This document shows positions 24,297 to 32,894 of a DNA stretch of 64,000 nucleotides, in pieces (positions within the stretch are counted from its first letter, which is position 1; every line of letters begins with the position of its first letter). Source of the stretch: Pseudomonas turukhanskensis (GTDB lineage: Bacteria > Pseudomonadota > Gammaproteobacteria > Pseudomonadales > Pseudomonadaceae); assembly GCF_027922365.1 (NCBI RefSeq), contig NZ_BSFN01000001.1, positions 1 through 64,000 on the forward strand, read 5' to 3'. Made by a program: the position numbers and the translations under genes. The notes beneath the pieces are model-generated. The model had not been told where the DNA came from, searched no databases, and saw only the letters and a list, made by a program, of their open reading frames with translations.

Positions 24297-25187
24297 ATGC
24301 GCCGTTTGCTCACCGGTATGACCGTCGCCTTGCTGCTTTTACTCAACACGTTGGTGTTGATCGGTCCGTTGATGATCCTGGCTGTGCTCAAGCTGGTATT
24401 GCCTGGCCGGCTCAAAGCCGCCTGCTCGGCTGGCGTGGTCTGGATTGCCGAAACCTGGTCGGATATCGACAAATTCATCTTCGCCCTGTGCCTGCCCACC
24501 GTCTGGGAAATCCGCGGCGACACCGAACTGCGCATGGACCGCTCCTACCTCATGATCAGCAACCACCAGTCCTGGGTGGATATTCCCGCGCTGATGCAGG
24601 CCTTCAACCGCAAGGCGCCGTTCTTCAAATTCTTTCTGAAAAAAGAACTGCTCTGGGTGCCACTGCTGGGCCTGGCCTGGTGGGCGCTGGACTACCCCTT
24701 TATGAAGCGCTACTCCAAGGCCTACCTGGCCAAACACCCGGAAATGGCCGGCAAAGACCTGCTGATCACCCAGCAAGCCTGCGAAAAATTCCGCAACCTG
24801 CCCGTCAGCGTAGTGAATTATCTCGAAGGCACCCGCTGCACCCCCGCCAAGCAAGCCGAGCAGCAGTCGCCGTACAAACACCTGCTAAAACCCAAAGCGG
24901 GTGGCGTGGCCTTTGTGCTGGCAAGTCTGGGCGAACAGCTGGACGCCATTCTGGACATCACCGTGTTCTACCCCGGTGAACGCATTCCTGGCTTCTGGGA
25001 CCTGCTGTGCGGGCGCGTGCCCAAGGTGGTGGTGGATATCCAGACGCTGCCGATGGACCCGGCGCTGTGGCAAGGCGACTACCAGAACGACCCGCAATTT
25101 CGCGTGTATATGCAGACCTGGATATCCGAGCGCTGGGCAAAAAAGGATGCCCTGTTGAGCACCCTTAAAAACGAAGCGTCGGTTTAG
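24297..25187 (+). CDS. PlsC-family acyltransferase (YihG-like)
   Basis: This 296-residue inner-membrane protein has an N-terminal hydrophobic segment (about 8-32) and the lysophospholipid acyltransferase domain. Block I is NHQSWVD (the HX4D motif), block II is around FFKFFLKKELLWVPLLG, and block III is EGTRC. It probably moves an acyl chain onto lysophosphatidic acid or a related lipid, supplementing the main PlsC. TAGGAG lies before ATG 24297. It converges on the DUF2780 gene, with four bases of stop-codon overlap (TAGCTA), so both may limit each other's transcription. Confidence 0.88.
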   Translation: MRRLLTGMTVALLLLLNTLVLIGPLMILAVLKLVLPGRLKAACSAGVVWIAETWSDIDKFIFALCLPTVWEIRGDTELRMDRSYLMISNHQSWVDIPALMQAFNRKAPFFKFFLKKELLWVPLLGLAWWALDYPFMKRYSKAYLAKHPEMAGKDLLITQQACEKFRNLPVSVVNYLEGTRCTPAKQAEQQSPYKHLLKPKAGGVAFVLASLGEQLDAILDITVFYPGERIPGFWDLLCGRVPKVVVDIQTLPMDPALWQGDYQNDPQFRVYMQTWISERWAKKDALLSTLKNEASV

Positions 25188-25756
25188 CTAGCCGGCGTCC
25201 ACAGGCTGCCGAGGTTACCGAGCAGCGAATTGCCGACGCCCTGCTGACCCAGGTACTGCAACAGCAGCGGCGCAAACTGGCCGATCATGCCGCTGTCCAT
25301 CCCCAGGGCGCCGAAGGCCGCGCTCAAATCCTGCGGGTTGTTCACATTGGCCACCGCAGCCGTCGCCTCCGGGCTCACCGGTTTGCCCGCCGACTTGCCC
25401 AGCAAACCACTCAACGAACCCAACTGCGCCAGGCCGTTGGCCCCTTCAAATTTCGAGAGCCCCGGCACGGTTTGCGTCAGCTGGCTGTACTCATTGTTCG
25501 GCAACTGATTCTTCGCCAGCCCCAACATAGCGCCGGTGCCGCCCACCGCCTGTTGCGGAGTGACCTTCAACTGCTTGAGCGCAGCCAGCAACTGCAGATT
25601 CTGCGGATTGCTCAACAACGCCGCCGACTTGTCGCCCCCGTTACCACCCTGGCTCGCCGAATAGAGGCTGGCAGCATCATTCAGATTGAACGCAAACGCC
25701 TGGCAACTCAGCACAGACAACGCAGCAAGCAAAACCAGACGGCGGGAAGCGGACAT
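25184..25756 (-). CDS. DUF2780-like exported protein
   Basis: This 190-residue protein has a signal peptide ending AFA and a low-complexity, leucine/glycine/glutamine-rich mature part with LKQLKVTPQQAVGGTGAML. That pattern is typical of the DUF2780/VcgC family. It is probably periplasmic or surface associated. No catalytic residues are evident. The 3' end overlaps the convergent acyltransferase gene by four bases. The function is unknown. Confidence 0.72.
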   Translation of the reverse strand: MSASRRLVLLAALSVLSCQAFAFNLNDAASLYSASQGGNGGDKSAALLSNPQNLQLLAALKQLKVTPQQAVGGTGAMLGLAKNQLPNNEYSQLTQTVPGLSKFEGANGLAQLGSLSGLLGKSAGKPVSPEATAAVANVNNPQDLSAAFGALGMDSGMIGQFAPLLLQYLGQQGVGNSLLGNLGSLWTPAS

Positions 25757-25900
25757 CGTTAAAACCTCGGCGGGGAATAGAGAGCGGTTGGACTGGAGGG
25801 AACAGGTGATGTTCCCGAGGGGCGAATTATGCCCTCAAAAGCTCGAGGCTGAAGCCTCTCCTACAAGGCGCACCGCGCCGCGCCGTGGACGTTGATCTGG

Positions 25901-26140
25901 CTTGTGATCTACCCGCCCCTTGAGCGCAGGCCGAGTGGAGTCGTTGCGTAAGGGGTCGTAGCGGCCGGGAGCCGCGAAGAGGGATGAGGGCCATGGATGG
26001 CCCTTCAGCCCGGCCCTTGGAGCGACGAAGGAGGGAGGGAAGTTTTCACGCAGTGAAAACCCAAGGTGGGGGCAAGCCTTTTTGGTTTCTTTTTCGGCGA
26101 CTGGAAAAAGAAACTCGCGCGTAAGGCGCGAAACCAAACG
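25901..26140. repeat. Structured element of about 240 bp, copy 1
   Basis: It begins CTTGTGATCTACCCGCCCC and ends AAGGCGCGAAACCAAACG. It contains at least five hairpins: GCGGC/GCCGC, AGGGCC/GGCCCT, GTTTTCAC/GTGAAAAC (26042-26060), GTTTCTTTTTC/GAAAAAGAAAC and TCGCGC/GCGCGA. The second copy at 59099-59337 is collinear and highly similar in all but the central third. Confidence 0.85.
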
Positions 26141-26258
26141 CTCAGCGCATGCGGTCCCGTAGGAAAAAAGCCCTCACCCCAACCCTCTCCCGCAAGCGGG
26201 CAGAGGGAGCCGATCCGGGGGGAAGCGAACACCAGCGGCGCCACCCGAAACACCGCCC

Positions 26259-26284
26259 AAAAAAAAGGCAGCCCGTAGGCTGCC
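26259..26284 (-). terminator. Rho-independent terminator after fdhA
   Basis: On the minus strand the stem GGCAGCC/GGCTGCC (26267-26273 and 26278-26284) is followed by eight or more T residues. It closes the glyA-sox-purU-fdhA unit. Confidence 0.88.
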
Positions 26285-26291
26285 TCCTAAT

Positions 26292-27491
26292 TCACGCCGC
26301 ACTGAACGTCTTATGCGGATCAATCACAAACTTCTTCGGCACCCCCGCATCAAACTCCCCATACCCACGCGGCGCATCATCCAGGCTAATCACCTGCACC
26401 CCCACCACCTCGGCAATATTGATCCGGTCCCACATAATCGCCTGCATCAACTGGCGGTTGTACTTCATGGTCGGCGTCTGCCCGGTATGGAAACTGTGCG
26501 ACTTCGCCCAACCCAAGCCAAAGCGAATACTCAGGCTGCCCATCTTCGCCGCCGCATCCACAGCACCCGGATCCTCGGTCACATACAAACCGGGAATGCC
26601 GATCTTGCCCGCCACCCGCACCACACCCATCAATGAGTTCAGTACCGTAGCCGGCGCCTCATGCTGCGCCCCGGCATGCCCATGGCCACGGGCTTCAAAG
26701 CCCACCGCATCTACCGCACAGTCCACTTCCGGCTCGCCGAGCAGCGCCGCAATCTGCTCATGCAGCGGCGTATCGGTGGAGAGATCGGCGACCTCGAACC
26801 CCTGCGCCTTGGCATGGGCCAAGCGCACCGGGTTCACATCACCAATGATCACCACCGCCGCACCGAGCAAACGCGCCGAAGCGGCCGCCGCCAGACCCAC
26901 CGGCCCGGCACCGGCCACATACACCGTGCTGCCCGGGCCCACGCCGGCCGTCACGGCACCGTGGTAACCGGTGGGCAGAATGTCGGACAGGCACGTCAGG
27001 TCACGAATCTTCTCCATGGCCTTGTCGCGGTCCGGCAGCTTCAGCAGGTTGAAGTCGGCATAGGGCACCAGCACGTATTCGGCCTGGCCACCCACCCAAT
27101 CACCCATGTCCACATAGCCATACGCGCCCCCGGCACGTGCCGGGTTTACGGTCAGGCACACACCGGTGTGCTGTTCCTTGCACGAGCGGCAACGCCCGCA
27201 CGCCACGTTGAAGGGCACCGACACCAGGTCACCGATTTTCAGGTGCTCGACGTCACTGCCTTTCTCGATGACTTCACCGGTGATTTCATGGCCCAGCACC
27301 AAGCCGACCTGCGCGGTGGTACGGCCACGGACCATATGCTGGTCGGAGCCGCAGATATTGGTGGATACCACTTTGAGGATGACCCCGTGCTCGATCTTGC
27401 GCCCGCGCGGGTCCTGCATTTTCGGATAGTCGATCTTCTGCACTTCGACTTTGCCCGCGCCGAGATAAACGACGCCACGATTACCAGACAT
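26292..27491 (-). CDS. fdhA: Glutathione-independent formaldehyde dehydrogenase
   Basis: This 399-residue zinc- and NAD-dependent enzyme oxidises formaldehyde to formate. Catalytic zinc ligands C47 and H68 (NICGSD, LGHE) and structural cysteines 98, 101, 104 and 112 are present, as is the NAD motif GAGPVGLAAAASARLLGA. The length equals that of the P. putida enzyme. ATG 27491 follows GGAGAA. It is the last cistron of the sarcosine operon and disposes of the formaldehyde released by sarcosine oxidase. An AACAACAA motif touches its ribosome site, suggesting Crc/Hfq control. A strong terminator follows. Confidence 0.93.
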   Translation of the reverse strand: MSGNRGVVYLGAGKVEVQKIDYPKMQDPRGRKIEHGVILKVVSTNICGSDQHMVRGRTTAQVGLVLGHEITGEVIEKGSDVEHLKIGDLVSVPFNVACGRCRSCKEQHTGVCLTVNPARAGGAYGYVDMGDWVGGQAEYVLVPYADFNLLKLPDRDKAMEKIRDLTCLSDILPTGYHGAVTAGVGPGSTVYVAGAGPVGLAAAASARLLGAAVVIIGDVNPVRLAHAKAQGFEVADLSTDTPLHEQIAALLGEPEVDCAVDAVGFEARGHGHAGAQHEAPATVLNSLMGVVRVAGKIGIPGLYVTEDPGAVDAAAKMGSLSIRFGLGWAKSHSFHTGQTPTMKYNRQLMQAIMWDRINIAEVVGVQVISLDDAPRGYGEFDAGVPKKFVIDPHKTFSAA

Positions 27492-27504
27492 AGGTGATTC
27501 TCCG

Positions 27505-27512
27505 TTGTTGTT
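27505..27512 (-). promoter_or_regulatory. Candidate Hfq/Crc CA motif before fdhA
   Basis: The minus strand reads CACAACAACAAC directly before the GGAGAA ribosome site and 13 bases upstream of the ATG. It contains AACAACAA, which matches the AANAANAA Crc/Hfq consensus in the functional position. Confidence 0.55.
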
Positions 27513-27626
27513 GTGATTACAAAAGCGCGGCCAGAAAGCACCGCGCGGTTCTGCACTGGAGGTTGTTGTCTGAAACGGAAGAGGCCGCAAAGGCAGCACG
27601 GAATGCCCTCTTCGGGTGAAACAGTC

Positions 27627-27703
27627 CGTAGGGCGAATATCGCCACCGGCGATATCCGCCGATACACCGATGGCGGATAACCTGCGCTTATTCGCCTTAC
27701 GAA
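27627..27703. repeat. Compound GGCGAATATC palindrome between purU and fdhA
   Basis: GTAGGGCGAATATC and GATATCCGCC form an inner hairpin, and the outer ends CGTAGGGCGAAT and ATTCGCCTTACG are also inverted. It lies between two cistrons of the same strand. Confidence 0.78.
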
Positions 27704-27707
27704 AACG

Positions 27708-28565
27708 TTAAAGAACGACGGTACGGCTGGCGTTGAGAAACACGCGCCGCTCAATGTGGTACCCCACCGCCTTGGCCAGGGTCAGGCATTCGATGTCGCG
27801 ACCTTTGGCAATCAGGTCTTCGGGGTAGTGGCTGTGGTCCACCGGCTCCACGCCCTGGGCAATGATCGGGCCTTCGTCGAGGTCGTTGTTGATGTAGTGG
27901 GCGGTGGCGCCGACCAGCTTCACGCCTTTCTCGTAGGCCTGGTGATAGGGCTTGGCACCTTTGAAACCGGGCAGCAGGGAGTGGTGAATATTGATCGCCC
28001 AGCCATCGAGCTTGCGGCACAGCTCCGGCGACAGCACCTGCATATAGCGGGCGAGAATCACCAGCTCGGCGCCAGTGTCGGCGATCACCTGCATCACCTT
28101 GCGCTCCTGCGCCGGCTTGTCGGCCGGGTCCAGAGGGAAGTGGTGATAGGGAATGTCGTGCCAGCGGGCCAGCGGCTCCAGGTCGGGGTGGTTGGACACC
28201 ACGGCGACCACGTCCATCGGCAACTGGCCGATGCGCTGACGGTAGAGCAGGTCGTTCAGGCAGTGGTCGGCCTTGGAGACCATGATCACCACCTTGCTGC
28301 GGTAGTTTGGCGGCGTCAGCTCGAAGTCCATGCCGAAGCTCGCCACGCGGGCGGCCAGGCCGTCGCGAAAATCCAGCTCGGCGAAGGTTTCCGGTTGGCG
28401 GAATTCTATGCGGATAAAGAACCGCGCCGACAGCCGATCATCGAAGCTGTGGTGCTCGGTGACATAGCAGCCCTGTTCGAACAGATAACGCGTCACCGCA
28501 TCCACGGTGCCGAGAATGCTCGGGCAGGAGGCGGTGAGAATCCAGGTATCGGGGGTGCGGCTCAT
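27708..28565 (-). CDS. purU: Formyltetrahydrofolate deformylase
   Basis: This 285-residue enzyme hydrolyses 10-formyl-THF to formate and THF. An N-terminal ACT domain covers residues 1-85 and a formyl-transferase domain covers about 90-285. NIHHSLLPGFKGAKPY and TAHYINNDLDEGPII contain the catalytic Asn, His and Asp. Its place behind soxG and before fdhA matches the P. aeruginosa order, where this purU copy serves one-carbon disposal during sarcosine use. The REP element upstream (28596-28662) separates it from soxG. CCGGAGAAC precedes ATG 28565. Confidence 0.92.
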   Translation of the reverse strand: MSRTPDTWILTASCPSILGTVDAVTRYLFEQGCYVTEHHSFDDRLSARFFIRIEFRQPETFAELDFRDGLAARVASFGMDFELTPPNYRSKVVIMVSKADHCLNDLLYRQRIGQLPMDVVAVVSNHPDLEPLARWHDIPYHHFPLDPADKPAQERKVMQVIADTGAELVILARYMQVLSPELCRKLDGWAINIHHSLLPGFKGAKPYHQAYEKGVKLVGATAHYINNDLDEGPIIAQGVEPVDHSHYPEDLIAKGRDIECLTLAKAVGYHIERRVFLNASRTVVL

Positions 28566-28595
28566 GCTGTTCTCCGGGAGAGAATCGAGATTCCC

Positions 28596-28662
28596 GTAGG
28601 AGCCAGCTTGCTGGCGAAGCGCTTGGCGATCCAAAGAGCTTCGCCAGCAAGCTGGCTCCTAC
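28596..28662. repeat. REP-type inverted pair between soxG and purU
   Basis: GTAGGAGCCAGCTTGCTGGC and its inverted copy enclose a short loop. It is the same family as 20568 and 48273. Confidence 0.88.
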
Positions 28663-28678
28663 AGAAGATAGGCGCGCG

Positions 28679-29308
28679 TCAGGCTTTTACCGCCAAGCCA
28701 TATTCCTGACTGGCATCTTGCAGCCACAGCCAGAAGTAGTCGGAGAAGCTGCGACGAATCAGCAGTTCCCAGGTGTCTTCAGCCGTGTGGCGAATCACCA
28801 ACTGCGACTTGGCGAACACGGTGCCCACGGCCTTGCCCACCGGGAAATTTTTCGGGTGCACGTCGTAGCTGGTGGACTTCATCAGCAGCTCACGCACCTT
28901 GCTGCCGGTAAGTTCCAAGATGGTCTGGCCGCCGCTGACGTTCACCACTTGAATGTGCTGACCGTCCAACGCCTCACGCAGCTTTTTCTCGGCTTCGAAT
29001 TCGGTGCCGCCGGGCACTACCAGCAGCCACTCATCCGGCCCCATCCATTGCAGCGAGCTTTCGCCTGAACTGACCAGGGTTAGCGCCCCCGGCAACTCCA
29101 GCCCGGTGGCTTTGTGAACGGCGCCGGCGAAAGCGGCGTCATGGCCGTCGCCACGGATGGTCAGGTGGCCCAGCAATTTGCGCTCGCGCAGCTGGATGCC
29201 GGCAGTGGCTTTTCCCTTGCCAGCGGCATCGGCCAGCCCGGCGTGGAACAGCGGAGACTCGGCCTTACCGCCCTCGGGACGCTGCTGATAAACGTTGATA
29301 GCGGTCAT
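28679..29308 (-). CDS. soxG: Sarcosine oxidase gamma subunit
   Basis: This 209-residue structural subunit of heterotetrameric sarcosine oxidase has the folate-binding GcvT-like fold, with SSLQWMGPDEWLLVVP and NVSGGQTILELTG. It stabilises the complex with alpha, beta and delta and has no flavin of its own. It is encoded 36 bp after soxA. Length and order (B-D-A-G) match other pseudomonads. Confidence 0.92.
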   Translation of the reverse strand: MTAINVYQQRPEGGKAESPLFHAGLADAAGKGKATAGIQLRERKLLGHLTIRGDGHDAAFAGAVHKATGLELPGALTLVSSGESSLQWMGPDEWLLVVPGGTEFEAEKKLREALDGQHIQVVNVSGGQTILELTGSKVRELLMKSTSYDVHPKNFPVGKAVGTVFAKSQLVIRHTAEDTWELLIRRSFSDYFWLWLQDASQEYGLAVKA

Positions 29309-29344
29309 ACGAACCTCACTGGCAAGATGTGGAGAGAGGGGTGA

Positions 29345-32300
29345 TCACACATTCTGCTGCTCCCCTTTCGGATCAAAGAACACCGAGCTACAGATTTCCG
29401 CTTCCACGAAACGGCCATCGGCCAACGGTGCAAACACCTTCTCGCCCATGCGTTTCAAACCGCCCTTGACCATCGCCAGGGCAAAGCTGTAACCCAGGCT
29501 CGCGCTGTAGTAGCTGGAGGTCACGTGGCCCACCATGGCCATCGGAATCTGCTGTTTGGTGTCGAACACCAGCTGCGCGCCTTCGGGCAACACGACGTTC
29601 GGGTCCACCGGTTTGAGGCCAACCAGCTGCTTGCGGTTTTCGCGCACGCAGTCTTCGCGGTTCATGCCACGCCAGCCGATCCACGAGAACGGCTTGGTAC
29701 GGCCGACACACCAGCCCATGTTCAGGTCGTCCGGGGTCACCGAACCGTCGGTGTCCTGGCCGACAATGATGAAGCCTTTCTCGGCCCGCAGTACGTGCAT
29801 GGTTTCGGTGCCGTACGGGGTCAGGTTGTATGCCTTGCCGGCGGCGACGATTTTTTCCAGCACGCCCATGGCGTAGTCGGCCTGCACGTTGATTTCGTAG
29901 GACAGCTCACCGGTAAAGGAGATACGGAACACCCGCGCCGGCACGCCGCCTACCAGGCCTTCTTTCCAGGTCATGAACGGGAAGCCGTCACGGTCCAGAT
30001 CAATGTCGGTGACCTCGGCCAGCAGCTTGCGGCTGTTGGGGCCGGACAGGGTCATGGTGGCCCAGTGGTCGGTCACGGACGTGAAGTACACCTTGAGGTC
30101 TGGCCACTCGGTCTGGTGGTAAATCTCCAGCCACTGCATCACGCGGGCGGCGCCGCCGGTGGTGGTGGTCATCAGGAAGTGGTTGTCGGCCAGGCACGCC
30201 GTTACCCCGTCATCGAAGACCATACCGTCTTCTTTGCACATCAGGCCGTAACGGGCTTTGCCCACGTCCAGCTTGGTCCAGGCGTTGGTGTACACCCGGT
30301 TGAGGAACTCGCGGGCATCCGGGCCCTGAATGTCGATCTTGCCGAGGGTGGAGGCATCGAGCAGGCCGACGCTGTCGCGCACCGCTTTGCATTCGCGGGC
30401 TACAGCGGCGTGCAGGTCTTCACCGTTTTTCGGGAAGTACCACGGACGTTTCCACTGGCCCACGTCTTCAAACTCGGCGCCTTGCGCCAGGTGCCAGGCG
30501 TGCAGCGCGGTGTAGCGCACCGGGTCGAACAGCGCCCCGCAGTTGCGCCCGGCTACCGACCCGAACGTCACCGGGGTGTAGTTGGGGCGGAACATGGTGG
30601 TGCCCATCTGCGTAATGCTGATACCCAGCGAACGCGCGGCAATTGCCAGGCCATTGATATTGCCGAGCTTGCCCTGGTCGGTGCCGAAGCCGAGCGCGGT
30701 GTAACGCTTGACGTGCTCGACCGACTCGAACCCTTCACGGGTGGCCAGCTCGATACCGGCGCTGGTGACGTCGTTTTGCAGGTCTACGAATTGCTTCGGA
30801 CCACGGGCGGTGGACTTCTCATGGGGTACCTGGAACAGCGCAATGCTGGCGTCTTCGCTGCGCGCCGCAACGCTTGGCACTTCGCCGCTGACCGGCGCAA
30901 AGCCGACTTCGCCAGCGGCTTTAACGCCGGCTTCAAAGCCATCGGCCAATACGTCGCCCAGTTGGAACACGCCGTTGACGGCACCGGCACACACGCGTTG
31001 CTGGAACCCTTCGCCGGGCACAAAGGCCAACAGGTCTTCACGCCAGGTCGGCTTGCCGCCCAGGTGCGAGGCCAGGTGCACGACGGGGCTGTAGCCGCCG
31101 GAGGTGGCGACGGTGTCGCACTCCAGCCACTCGCCGGGGCTGGTAACTTTATGGCCGACCGGATCGATGGCGGCGATGCGTGCGGCACTTACCCGTTTGC
31201 TGCCACGGGTTTCGATGACGGCGCTGCCGGTGAGAAGACGGATGCCCTTGGCGCGGGCTTCTTCCACCCAGGCGCCACGGGGGTTGCCGCGGGCGTCGGC
31301 AATGGCCACGACTTTCAGGCCGGCTTCCAGCCAGTCCAGCGCCACGCGGTAGGCGAAGTCGTTGGTGGTCGACAGCACCAGCTGTTTGCCGGGCGCCACG
31401 CCATAACGGCGGATGTAGGTAGAGACGGCGCCGGCAAGCATGTTGCCCGGCACATCGTTGTTGCCGTACACCAGCGGACGTTCGTGGGCGCCGGTGGCCA
31501 GCACCACACGCTTGGCGCGTACACGGTGCATGCGTTGGCGCGCCTCGCCCATCGGCGCGACCTCGCCAAGATGATCGAAACGGCGCTCGTGAATGGTGAG
31601 GAAGTTGTGGTCGTGGTAGCCGTTGACGGTAGCGCGCGGCAACAGCAGCACCTCCGGCATGGCTTTCAGTTCGGCCACGGCTTTGGCCACCCAATCAGCC
31701 GCCGGGCGACCGTCGAGGCTTTCGCGGCTGTCCAGCAACTGGCCACCGAACTCTTCCTGCTCGTCCGCCAGAATCACCCGGGCACCGGCGCGGCCGGCAG
31801 CCAATGCGGCGGCCAGACCGGCAGCACCACCACCGACCACCAGCACGTCGCAGTGCTGGTTCATGTGGTCGTAGCGGTCCGGGTCATTTTCTTTTGGCGC
31901 GCGGCCAAGGCCGGCGGCTTTACGGATGTATTTCTCGTACGTCATCCACATCGACTGTGGGTACATAAAGGTCTTGTAGTAGAAGCCGGGCGCCATCATG
32001 TCGCCGCCGACCTTACCCAGAATGCCCATGATGTCGTTGTTCACACTCGGCCAGCCGTTGGTGCTGGTGGCGACCAGGCCGCTGTATAGCGCCTGCTGAG
32101 TGGCACGTACGTTAGGGATCTGTGTGGCTTCACGGGAACCGATCTGCAGCACCGCGTTAGGCTCTTCGGCACCGGCGGCGACGATGCCCCGTGGGCGCGA
32201 GTATTTGAAGCTGCGCCCGATGATGTCTACACCATTGGCCAGCAAGGCAGCGGCCAGCGTGTCACCGGCAAAACCCTGGTAGGTGGTGCCATTGAAGGTG

Positions 32301-32362
32301 AAGGTCAGCGGTTGGTTACGGTTGATCCGGCCACCGTTACTCAGGCGGTTGATCTGGCTCAT
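29345..32362 (-). CDS. soxA: Sarcosine oxidase alpha subunit
   Basis: This 1005-residue catalytic subunit oxidises sarcosine to glycine and passes the methyl as methylene-THF or formaldehyde. The N-terminal part has a 2Fe-2S-like fold and a NAD-binding motif (VLVVGGGAAGLAAALAAG). The C-terminal 400 residues are a GcvT-type tetrahydrofolate domain (GLLDASTLGKIDIQGPD). ATG 32362 overlaps the soxD stop by four bases; the frame open to 32503 is the soxD shadow. It is a heterotetramer with SoxB, SoxD and SoxG. Confidence 0.94.
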   Translation of the reverse strand: MSQINRLSNGGRINRNQPLTFTFNGTTYQGFAGDTLAAALLANGVDIIGRSFKYSRPRGIVAAGAEEPNAVLQIGSREATQIPNVRATQQALYSGLVATSTNGWPSVNNDIMGILGKVGGDMMAPGFYYKTFMYPQSMWMTYEKYIRKAAGLGRAPKENDPDRYDHMNQHCDVLVVGGGAAGLAAALAAGRAGARVILADEQEEFGGQLLDSRESLDGRPAADWVAKAVAELKAMPEVLLLPRATVNGYHDHNFLTIHERRFDHLGEVAPMGEARQRMHRVRAKRVVLATGAHERPLVYGNNDVPGNMLAGAVSTYIRRYGVAPGKQLVLSTTNDFAYRVALDWLEAGLKVVAIADARGNPRGAWVEEARAKGIRLLTGSAVIETRGSKRVSAARIAAIDPVGHKVTSPGEWLECDTVATSGGYSPVVHLASHLGGKPTWREDLLAFVPGEGFQQRVCAGAVNGVFQLGDVLADGFEAGVKAAGEVGFAPVSGEVPSVAARSEDASIALFQVPHEKSTARGPKQFVDLQNDVTSAGIELATREGFESVEHVKRYTALGFGTDQGKLGNINGLAIAARSLGISITQMGTTMFRPNYTPVTFGSVAGRNCGALFDPVRYTALHAWHLAQGAEFEDVGQWKRPWYFPKNGEDLHAAVARECKAVRDSVGLLDASTLGKIDIQGPDAREFLNRVYTNAWTKLDVGKARYGLMCKEDGMVFDDGVTACLADNHFLMTTTTGGAARVMQWLEIYHQTEWPDLKVYFTSVTDHWATMTLSGPNSRKLLAEVTDIDLDRDGFPFMTWKEGLVGGVPARVFRISFTGELSYEINVQADYAMGVLEKIVAAGKAYNLTPYGTETMHVLRAEKGFIIVGQDTDGSVTPDDLNMGWCVGRTKPFSWIGWRGMNREDCVRENRKQLVGLKPVDPNVVLPEGAQLVFDTKQQIPMAMVGHVTSSYYSASLGYSFALAMVKGGLKRMGEKVFAPLADGRFVEAEICSSVFFDPKGEQQNV

Positions 32363-32673
32363 GCCTGTTCTCCTGGGGCAGCCGCTTTCGGTTTGGCGGT
32401 CACCGAGGGCTTCTCGCCAATTTTGTAGGTTTCGAAAATCTCGTAGCTGATGGTGTCGCGGGTTGCGTTGAAGTACTGGCGGCAACCGGCGGCGTGAATC
32501 CACAGTTCGTGGTGCAGGCCACGGGGGTTGTCACGGAAGAACAGGTAATCGCCCCACTCCTGGTCGGTGCAGGCGTTGGGGTCGAGCGGGCGAGGAATAT
32601 GGGCCTGGCCGGCCGCATGGAATTCCTCTTCAGCGCGTAACTCGCCACAGTGAGGGCAGAAAATTTGCAGCAT
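32359..32673 (-). CDS. soxD: Sarcosine oxidase delta subunit
   Basis: This 104-residue zinc-binding subunit shows ligands C6 and C9 (CPHC), H60 and C64 (WIHAAGC). Conserved RDNPRG and HELW segments precede them. The C-terminal 20 residues are alanine/lysine rich. Its stop overlaps the soxA ATG, so the two subunits are coupled. A large palindromic array (32702-32873) separates it from soxB. Confidence 0.93.
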   Translation of the reverse strand: MLQIFCPHCGELRAEEEFHAAGQAHIPRPLDPNACTDQEWGDYLFFRDNPRGLHHELWIHAAGCRQYFNATRDTISYEIFETYKIGEKPSVTAKPKAAAPGEQA

Positions 32674-32701
32674 GGCCGTACCTCCAGAATTCGTTGCTTG
32701 T

Positions 32702-32873
32702 CTCCCCTCTCCGCGCTTGCGGGAGAGGGGATTGTTCAGCTACTGCGGTCCCGCTTGTCTCCCCTCTCCCGCGTGCGGGAAAGGGGCCGGGGGTGAGGGT
32801 TGGGCGCTTGCCGTCTTAAAGCCCCTCACCCGCCCTGCGGGCACCCTCTCCCGCACGCGGGAGAGGGGCATCA
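32702..32873. repeat. Cluster of CTCTCCCGC/GCGGGAGAG palindromes between soxB and soxD
   Basis: At least three GAGAGGGG/CCCCTCTC units in alternating orientation fill 170 bp of the 221-bp gap. They could form an extended hairpin in the soxB-soxD message. Confidence 0.82.
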
Positions 32874-32894
32874 GCTGTCGCCTTTGGCGAATGT

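Larger units (their letters stand above)
25757..26291. other. Gene-free region made of dispersed elements
   Basis: From left to right this 535-bp stretch holds a promoter for the DUF2780 gene and a GAGGCTGAAGCCTC hairpin (25850-25863). The long structured repeat comes next (25901-26140). A half copy of the CTCTCCCGC/GCGGGAGAG family lies near 26169-26209, and the fdhA terminator is at 26259. Short open frames across it are not coding, as explained in the rejected list. Confidence 0.7.

Noticed and set aside
24197..24979. 260-codon plus-strand frame overlapping the acyltransferase
   Set aside because: It overlaps the acyltransferase gene in another frame and lacks motifs and a ribosome site.
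26066..26278. Short frame encoding DWKKKLARKARN across the structured repeat
   Set aside because: The same peptide appears in the second copy only because the DNA hairpins are conserved. There is no ribosome site and frames break in the variable part.
29525..32089. 854-codon rightward frame opposite soxA
   Set aside because: It is an antisense shadow; soxA has full domain order and operon spacing.
32702..32873. Possible CRISPR array from repeated CTCTCCC units
   Set aside because: Units are inverted and imperfect, with no regular spacers. No cas genes are present.
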